Source of the DNA: Clitoria ternatea
Lineage: Eukaryota > Streptophyta > Magnoliopsida > Fabales > Fabaceae
Direction: 5' to 3'
Length of the DNA: 64,000 nucleotides
Assembly: GCA_037962975.1 (NCBI GenBank)
Contig: CM075670.1
Span: 86,927,501-86,991,500 of the forward strand
In this document: positions 57,861 through 64,000 of the stretch, in pieces
Position numbering within the stretch: position 1 is the first letter of the stretch
How the letters are laid out: every line of letters begins with the position of its first letter
Position numbers and translations under genes: made by a program
Notes under the pieces: generated by a model
Told to the model about the DNA's origin: nothing
What the model saw: the letters and a program-made list of their open reading frames with translations, nothing else
The model's database searches: none

Positions 57861-60330
57861 TGTGACGTCCTACGTCAATTTTACATTTATTTACATCCGT
57901 TTAATTATTTTTCACAATAAATTTTTCATGTTTACTGATAGTTAATTAGATCCTAATGTAAAACCACATTTATTTTTCTTAAGCACACTCAAAATAATAA
58001 CCGATAGGAAATAAATCAAATAATAAAATTGAATTAATTAAAATAAGCGGAAGAAGAAAATGAAGTCAGGGGTCACTCGCTTGAGCGAGACCCTGATTCG
58101 CTTAAGCGAAACCAGTGAAGGTCGCTTACGCGAGTTCCGACTCGCTTGAGTGAATTCTACATTTTAAACCTAAGCGAACTACGAGACATGCAAGGGAAAT
58201 TCACAATTCAGTCTTTTACTCGGAAATGGTCCTCTCGGTCATATCTCACTCGGGAACATCTTGACCTTCCTTCACTTGGAAGGGGTTCTCTCAGTCATGC
58301 CTCACTCGGAAACATTCTAACCTTCCTTCACTTGGAAGAGGTTCTCTCGTTCATACCTTACTCGAAAACATTCTAACCTCTTTTCACTCGGAAAGGGTTC
58401 TCTCGGTCAGGCCTCACTCGGACGAGATTGAATCCGCTCAGGCGAGATTCGTCCAGTAATCAACTATACTACAGCAACCACAATTCATCCACAACCCATA
58501 ATTATTTACAAAACCTGCCTATAGAAATTTATCATTCACATCTACTATTGGCTCCGTGCCAATATATATATATATATATCAAACTCATGAAAATCAACAC
58601 CGATCACATCAGCATCACCACCATACCACTTCAGCAACATGAATTCATATCCACATTAATCAACACACCAATTCTAGATTAGTTCACACACACAAGCAAC
58701 ATATTATAGCATCACATACACAGAAAACTCATTACACATTACACACATAATTCATTTCATAATTCCTCGGTTCCTTGGCATCAATCCTCCGTTCGGTGCA
58801 CCTCCGGGGTTCCGACCTCTTCCCTGTCACTGGTTACTAAATTAAAGAAAACCACAGCAAGGGTGAGTGTTTGGCATCATAATTAATCTAGAACGGAAAT
58901 TAAATAACAAGTACATATTCATTATTCTCAAGATACAAATCACGACCAGCAAATATAAGAGAGCACATGCACATCATCACACAATGCCAATAGTTTCATC
59001 AATCATCACCACTGACTCTCACATAAAATCGACGCCTAGTATCCAGATACTAAAGGATCAGCCTTCAGCTGGGGGTCCTACTTACACCCCGTGAACCCTG
59101 CTTGGTCCACCGAGTCCTGCTTGACTCTCCACCTCAACCACTGGGTCCTACTTGACCACTGGGTAGCTCAACTGGGCACAAAAACCACAAGAGCCAGAAA
59201 TAAGGGGCTATATATACCGTCGGTCATCCCACACCACACAATCATACATATATAATTCACATTCCTCATATCATATCACAAGTGGCCATCAACAATAGTA
59301 TATACTCATCAAATAGGCAACCTACTTGTCAAGCCCGCCATCATATTGCCACTGGGCGACCTACTTGTCAAGCCCGCCATCACATTGCCACTATACACTT
59401 CGATTTATCACAACGTCAAGTATTTTAATCTCATAATCATTGTATGCTATACATAATCCTAAACCGATTAGTGTCCATATTCATACATACATACACTTAC
59501 AACTATCATCCAGTAATATTTCTTACCATTTTCATAAGTGGTTCGACGACCTGAACCAAACATACGTACCTATTCTAATTAATTACAACCCGAACACCCC
59601 CTTACCTTGATTCCAAGCTTCAACGATTTGTTCTTAATGCCGATTGCGTCGTCTAAGTGTTGGGTTCAAGGTTCCACCTCTGAATTCAACACCCGCTTCG
59701 TCACTCGGTCCTTCGACGTTCGTTTTGCTACCTACAGAGGTCGGAATGCAAAACCCATAAACGTGATATTACCCTCATTGTTTCAAATACCAAGTTTTAC
59801 ACTCACACACACTAGAGGAGTGGAAAACAGAACCTTACCCCGCCATGCATGACCATTCGGTTTAAAGAAGAAAACGAAAGAGATGAGATAACTCAATTTA
59901 AAGGGTCCATTGTACTCATCTCAAAGCCACGATCTCAAAAATGGGGTTATTTCAAAGTTTTGACGCGGAATAGGCCTTCCTTTGGAGCATACAGCTCTCG
60001 ACAGTGAGAGGAAGGAGAAAAAGAAGAAGAAGAAGAAGTAGGCTCGCGTGAAATGAATGAGGAAGAAGATGGATTTTTATTATTTAAGGCTCAGGGGCAA
60101 AATGGTCATTTCTCCATTTCTTTTATAATTTTTTTGAAAGTTTTAATTAAACTTTTACCTCCTTATAATTACACCTCATTTAACTCTTTTGTAATTAATC
60201 AACCAAATAAATTTATTTATTCCCACAATAGTTAATTATTTATAATTGCCTTTATATCAAATAAATCTCTAAAACAATTATTAATATTTTCCACTAATCA
60301 AAACTTTACTGAAATATTAGGGATGTTACA
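57861..60330 (-). repeat. 5' LTR of Tekay-like element
   Basis: 2470 bp, partner of 28226-30704. It has one fewer unit of the CGCTTRAGCG block (58072-58155). The first splice-donor-like site is kept (AAGGTAAGG on the minus strand near 59602-59610) and the second is lost. Confidence 0.93.
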
Positions 60331-60656
60331 ATATTTATGTGATGCTTAGATATGGCCAGGAACTGTAAATATTGAGTTTGTGTGTTGAATACCATGGATG
60401 AATTCATGTGTTATGTTGCATTGCATTTGATGTCCAGGTGACTGCTGCATCGTATAAATGGGTAGGAATTGTTCTTGTGTATATTTGATTTAGAAGGTGT
60501 ATGATGAATGCGATGAATTATACATTAGAGGGTTAATGGAACGATGATAGTGTTGTTATATGGTTCTGAAACCCTATTTTGAAATTGAAATTAATTCGTG
60601 AAAAATTTACTTGACTTTTAGGCGCCTTGTTTTAAATGTTAGGATGTTTTAACTTA

Positions 60657-61895
60657 TAATTATCTTTATGTTTCCACTTTTATATGTTTTTATTTTATTT
60701 TTAGGATACATTTTCTACTTTAATTAGCCTATTTCTCTTTCTTTTGTTGCATTCTAGGATCAAGCATTGGTTATTTTTCTTGTAATTATCATATAAGTTG
60801 AGTTACTAATTATGAGTACTTGAACATAAAACATCTTTAGAACCTCAGTTAAAAATTTTACTGATCTTAACATGTTTTATAGGGTGATTATTTGCATGCC
60901 AAATAAATGATGAAATATGTTTCTCTTGACTTAATATTACGTTGGTGAGATTTTGAGCCTTTTAAAAGGATATTTTTACCATAAAATTTTTAAACCCTTA
61001 TTTCTTCTGTATTGAGTAACTATCATCTCTCTTTTAGTATTCTAGAACTTGGCTTGTGACCTAAGCAAAATAGCGTTTGAATTCTGTACCTTAGAATGAT
61101 AAAGGCAAATTTAGACATTCTTGAATCCTTTATTTTTGAAAATATTAGTATCCATTAGTTGCCCCCGTTGAGCTTGAAAACTTTAAATACTTTTCTTTGG
61201 AACCTTTTTCTTTAAAAAGTGTTTTGAGGTCAAGTACACTAATAAGGACCTAGGATGGTAATAAGCATAAAAATTAAAAATAGGGGACATCTAAAAAGAA
61301 AATAAAAATATTGATTGAGAAAAGAAAAAAAGAGAAAAAGGAAAAGAAAGAAAAAGAAAATATATAAAAAAGGTTGAAAAGAAAGAAATTAAAAGGTCCC
61401 TAAAAACATTGTTAGAGCTTAGAATTCTATTTTTCCTAGTTACTATAAAATAATTGAATGACCTCTTTGATTTTGTTTATAAGCCCTTTGTTTTATCCTT
61501 TCTTTGATTTTCATACCTTAAAACTTATTCCTTGGCCTAATTACAACCTTTAAAAAGACCTTTTGACTTAGATGCGTTTTCTTAGTACTGTGGAGCTAGG
61601 GTCACTTGTCAAGCCTATGGTAATACTTTGATTGAATTGACTTGAGTGACAGTAAAAATTTCCTTGAAACACTTGAGAGGATTGGTGAGAGAGTGAACCT
61701 TTTGAGTCATTTGAAGCATGGTTTTAAAATAAAATATGAATTTTTTGGCATTCATATTCCGTCCCTCCTTTCTTAATTTTTAAGATCATAATTCTGTTTG
61801 GGTTCCTGTGTATGTTAGTTCTTTACTTATTTTTCTTTAACTTGATGAGTATGATGATTTCTTAAAGACAAGCAATGTTTTAGTTTGAGGTATTT
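60657..61895 (+). other. Athila-2 spacer before its LTR
   Basis: About 1.2 kb without a gene. An A/G-rich low-complexity stretch lies at 61310-61390. It ends in TAGTTTGAGGTATT (61882-61895), a decayed polypurine tract directly before the LTR start TGATGTGTC. The piece is continuous with 13604-13646 once solo LTR-c is removed. Confidence 0.55.
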
Positions 61896-63271
61896 TGATG
61901 TGTCTCATTTTAGGTTGTATTTTTAGGACTAATTGAATAAAATCCCCCTAAATTCTTGTTGTATTTTGTTTTTTCCCTCCTTTACTACTTGGTTTGCTAG
62001 TTTCGTAAAAATTTATAGACTTAAAGACTATTTTTGGGTCAAATATAGAAAATAATGCATAACGAAGCAACCACGTGCTGAAATAAATGAAAAGCTAAGA
62101 AAAATGGTACCGTGGACAGTGCACTCCACAGCTTGGCCCTGGTGGGAACCATGGCCATGGAGTAGGAGGCCCAAAATTAAAGCTGCTTAAGTTAGAGTGA
62201 ACCATGACCAAGTCGTGGATCCCACCATAGCCATGGTTTGGTTTTGACAGCTAGGATATTGTGTTTTTTCATTTTATATAAGGGGGAAAAGGCACTATTT
62301 TTAAGGACTCACTTTCTAGACTCTAGAAGCACATTGTATAGGCATAAGAAATGATCCGGGAGGACTCTCTCAAAGATTTTCAAGGAGGAGAATGTGAAGG
62401 GAATGAAGAATTCAAAGACTCCACACATCTTGTGGTTGGTTTTAGATTCTTGGTTTTGTCTTTTGTTTGAACCCTTGTAATCCTTGTTTTCTGAGTTGTA
62501 TAGATTCAATGAACTTTATGATTTCTTGTTTGCCATAGATGGCTAGAATCCTTATTCTTAGGATTTAGGGAGTGATTTATGATGTAATTGGTGTAATCCT
62601 TACTGCTTTATTAATGAAATCTACGTTTGCCTTCAATTCTTGATTGCCTTATTCGCTCATTGATCTAGACATAGGCATGAGTTATTTTTAATTAATTCTA
62701 AGGAAGGACTGAAAAGTGAACCTAATTAATCTAATTCAAGAATTGAACCTAAGATTGAATACTAGGAGAGACTGAAAAGTGAACTTTATTTAATCTTTTA
62801 AGGATCAATTTTTTTGATAATAATTAAACTTATGAGGGACTGAAAAGTGAACATTTTTCATTGTTGTATTGAATTAAGATTTCCATTATTCTTTATAACT
62901 CTATTTTCAAATTAAACAACAGTTTGTTTGATTTCTAAGTAATTTAATCGAGCTCTTCGAAGGGAGAGTTAGAACCTTAAGAAGTTGGTCCTGGTTAATT
63001 TGAGAGTAAAAGATAAGGTAAAATCTTTAAACACCATTACAAAGCAATTCATTGCCCGAAAATATCAAGATACGTTTTAATTGATTTCATTCTCGGAGAA
63101 CTTCTAACTTGCAAATTTTAATTACTTCATTTTTAGTTTCTTTACACAAAAATCTTTATTCTTGCTTGTTTAGATAAATAGGATCATAATTATGAGTACT
63201 TGAGAACACGGTACTTGTGGAGACAATATTTTTTATATTATGTGACAAACCCGTACACTTATGGGGTGTCA
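61896..63271 (+). repeat. 3' LTR of Athila-2
   Basis: Starts TGATGTGTC after a polypurine tract and ends near GGGGTGTCA; the right edge is placed by analogy with LTR-a ('CCCGT.C.CTTA..G' close to the end) and may be off by a few bases. TATA-like TATATAAG is at 62275-62282. Upstream (62110-62250) are CCATGGCCATGG-like palindromes. Its 5' partner is outside the window. Confidence 0.6.
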
Positions 63272-64000
63272 GCATGCATTCCCAAAGGTTTAAGAAACTC
63301 TCTCCCTACCTCAATGAAGACCATTATTTAAAGAGAAAGAGTCTCCTAGTCTAAGCTTCCTAGCCCTAGCTTCATCCTTGATTCTAACACTTGACCTTCA
63401 TGAACACCCTTTGGTTTTAGGGGCATATCTTAAAAATGGCTCATATAAATTTGGTGAACCAAGACTTTCTAGAAACAAGATAAAAAAAGAAGAGTTTCTA
63501 TGGGTAGAGGTTAGAGATATTCTAGGTGGAAAAATAGTGAAAGAGGAACTCAAGTTTCTACCTAAGTTTGGTGTTACTTCTATGATATAGTATAGTATTT
63601 AGATAATAACATTATCATTTCTAAAGGACTTGTTATGAGTATTAATTTTCCTGAAAGTTAAGTCATAAAGCAATAACTTTTATGTGTTAATATTCTTGGG
63701 ATAAGGAATGAAACGAGGCTAAAAATAGACATCATTCAGAGATAATGGAAAGACTAGATATCTTAGGTTACTCTTAGTGTTTTAGGTATATCTCACTTGT
63801 TACTAGTTGAAAACTAATTATTATTGGTTCTTTAAAAAGCTAAGAGAAAATGAATAATTTTGTGTTTTGAGTTTAGAGAACTTTTTAACTTAAACATTCC
63901 AAACACGGTGAGGTTTCCATGTTAGAGAAGGAGACAAGCATCATGGAGTTGTTTCCGTGCTTGTTTCTTGGTGAAAATAGGCGATTCTTGGTTCTATGGA
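63272..64000. other. Flanking DNA, unrecognised
   Basis: Beyond the Athila-2 LTR. An ORF at 63378-63590 on the plus strand (70 codons, 'LGAYLKNGSYKFGEPRLS', Lys-rich) has no family I recognise, and its upstream region gives no promoter signal. It could be a remnant of yet another element. Confidence 0.3.

Larger units (their letters stand above)
28226..60330 (-). mobile_element. Tekay-like chromovirus, interrupted by Ogre element
   Basis: A minus-strand Ty3/gypsy element with LTRs 28226-30704 (3') and 57861-60330 (5'), flanked by perfect ATATT repeats (28221-28225 and 60331-60335). Without the insertion it is about 9.7 kb. Gag, protease, RT, RNase H, integrase and a C-terminal chromodomain-like end follow in chromovirus order. 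The two LTRs differ at roughly ten positions in the first ~210 bp by eye, more than the Ogre LTRs, in line with the nesting order. Every domain carries at least one stop or frameshift. Confidence 0.93.
13652..60651 (+). mobile_element. Solo LTR-c, split into three parts by later insertions
   Basis: Its own sequence is 13652-15564, 28054-28225 and 60336-60651, about 2.4 kb in total. It starts TGTAACATCC at 13652 and ends GGATGTTTTA at 60651, and perfect 5-bp repeats ACTTA flank it (13647-13651 and 60652-60656). The three pieces re-join exactly when Athila-1 (with ATATA) and the Tekay element (with ATATT) are removed. No internal domain belongs to it. The terminal A replaces the usual CA (TTTTA for TTACA), a likely point decay. 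Confidence 0.85.

Overview
This is plant nuclear DNA. It consists almost entirely of LTR retrotransposons inserted into one another, and I find no convincing host gene, tRNA or rRNA. The lineages present (Ty3/gypsy Athila, Tekay-like chromovirus and Tat/Ogre, plus Ty1/copia) are typical of dicot pericentromeric heterochromatin. The LTR motifs of the form CGCTYRAGCG and CCGAGTG remind me of bean-tribe legumes, but that is recollection and not proof.

Layout, outermost first. (1) Bases 1-1153 are the end of an LTR whose other end lies outside the window. (2) A decayed Athila-type element ('Athila-2', + strand, 5' part outside the window) is the oldest layer. It is seen as an ATHILA ORF1-like pseudogene (1433-2528, continuing at 5364), a spacer with a polypurine-like tract (13604-13646, 60657-61895) and a final LTR (61896-63271). 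(3) Inserted into it are solo LTR-a (2529-3974), solo LTR-b (3976-5358, target duplication ATCAA), a complete but dead Ty1/copia element (5530-13598) and solo LTR-c (13652-60651, target duplication ACTTA). (4) Solo LTR-c was itself hit twice: by Athila-1 (15565-28048, minus strand, ATATA), whose 3' LTR carries a further 748-bp solo LTR-d (15602-16349, ATTGG), and by a Tekay-like element (28226-60330, minus strand, ATATT). (5) The Tekay gag was then interrupted by a 22.4-kb Tat/Ogre element (34933-57376, + strand, GTTAC/GTTGC). The deepest chain is Athila-2 > LTR-c > Tekay > Ogre.

The Ogre-type element is the youngest by eye (roughly 3% LTR mismatch in the part compared) and the most informative. 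In order it holds: LTR, tRNA-Arg type primer site, an extra ORF1, gag, protease with G-patch, a probable intron, RT, two RNase H domains, integrase, two families of tandem repeats, an antisense gene with its own TATA box and a clean 99-bp intron, a polypurine tract and the second LTR. All polyproteins in the window carry stops, frameshifts or lost catalytic residues, so none looks autonomous. Many of the stops fit C-to-T decay of methylated cytosines.

The most interesting signals are the spliced antisense gene of the Ogre element, an extra env-position ORF in Athila-1 preceded by the same CGCG-box cluster as its LTRs, the repeated polypurine tracts after pol in three elements, and the clustered, partly palindromic motifs in the LTRs of each family.
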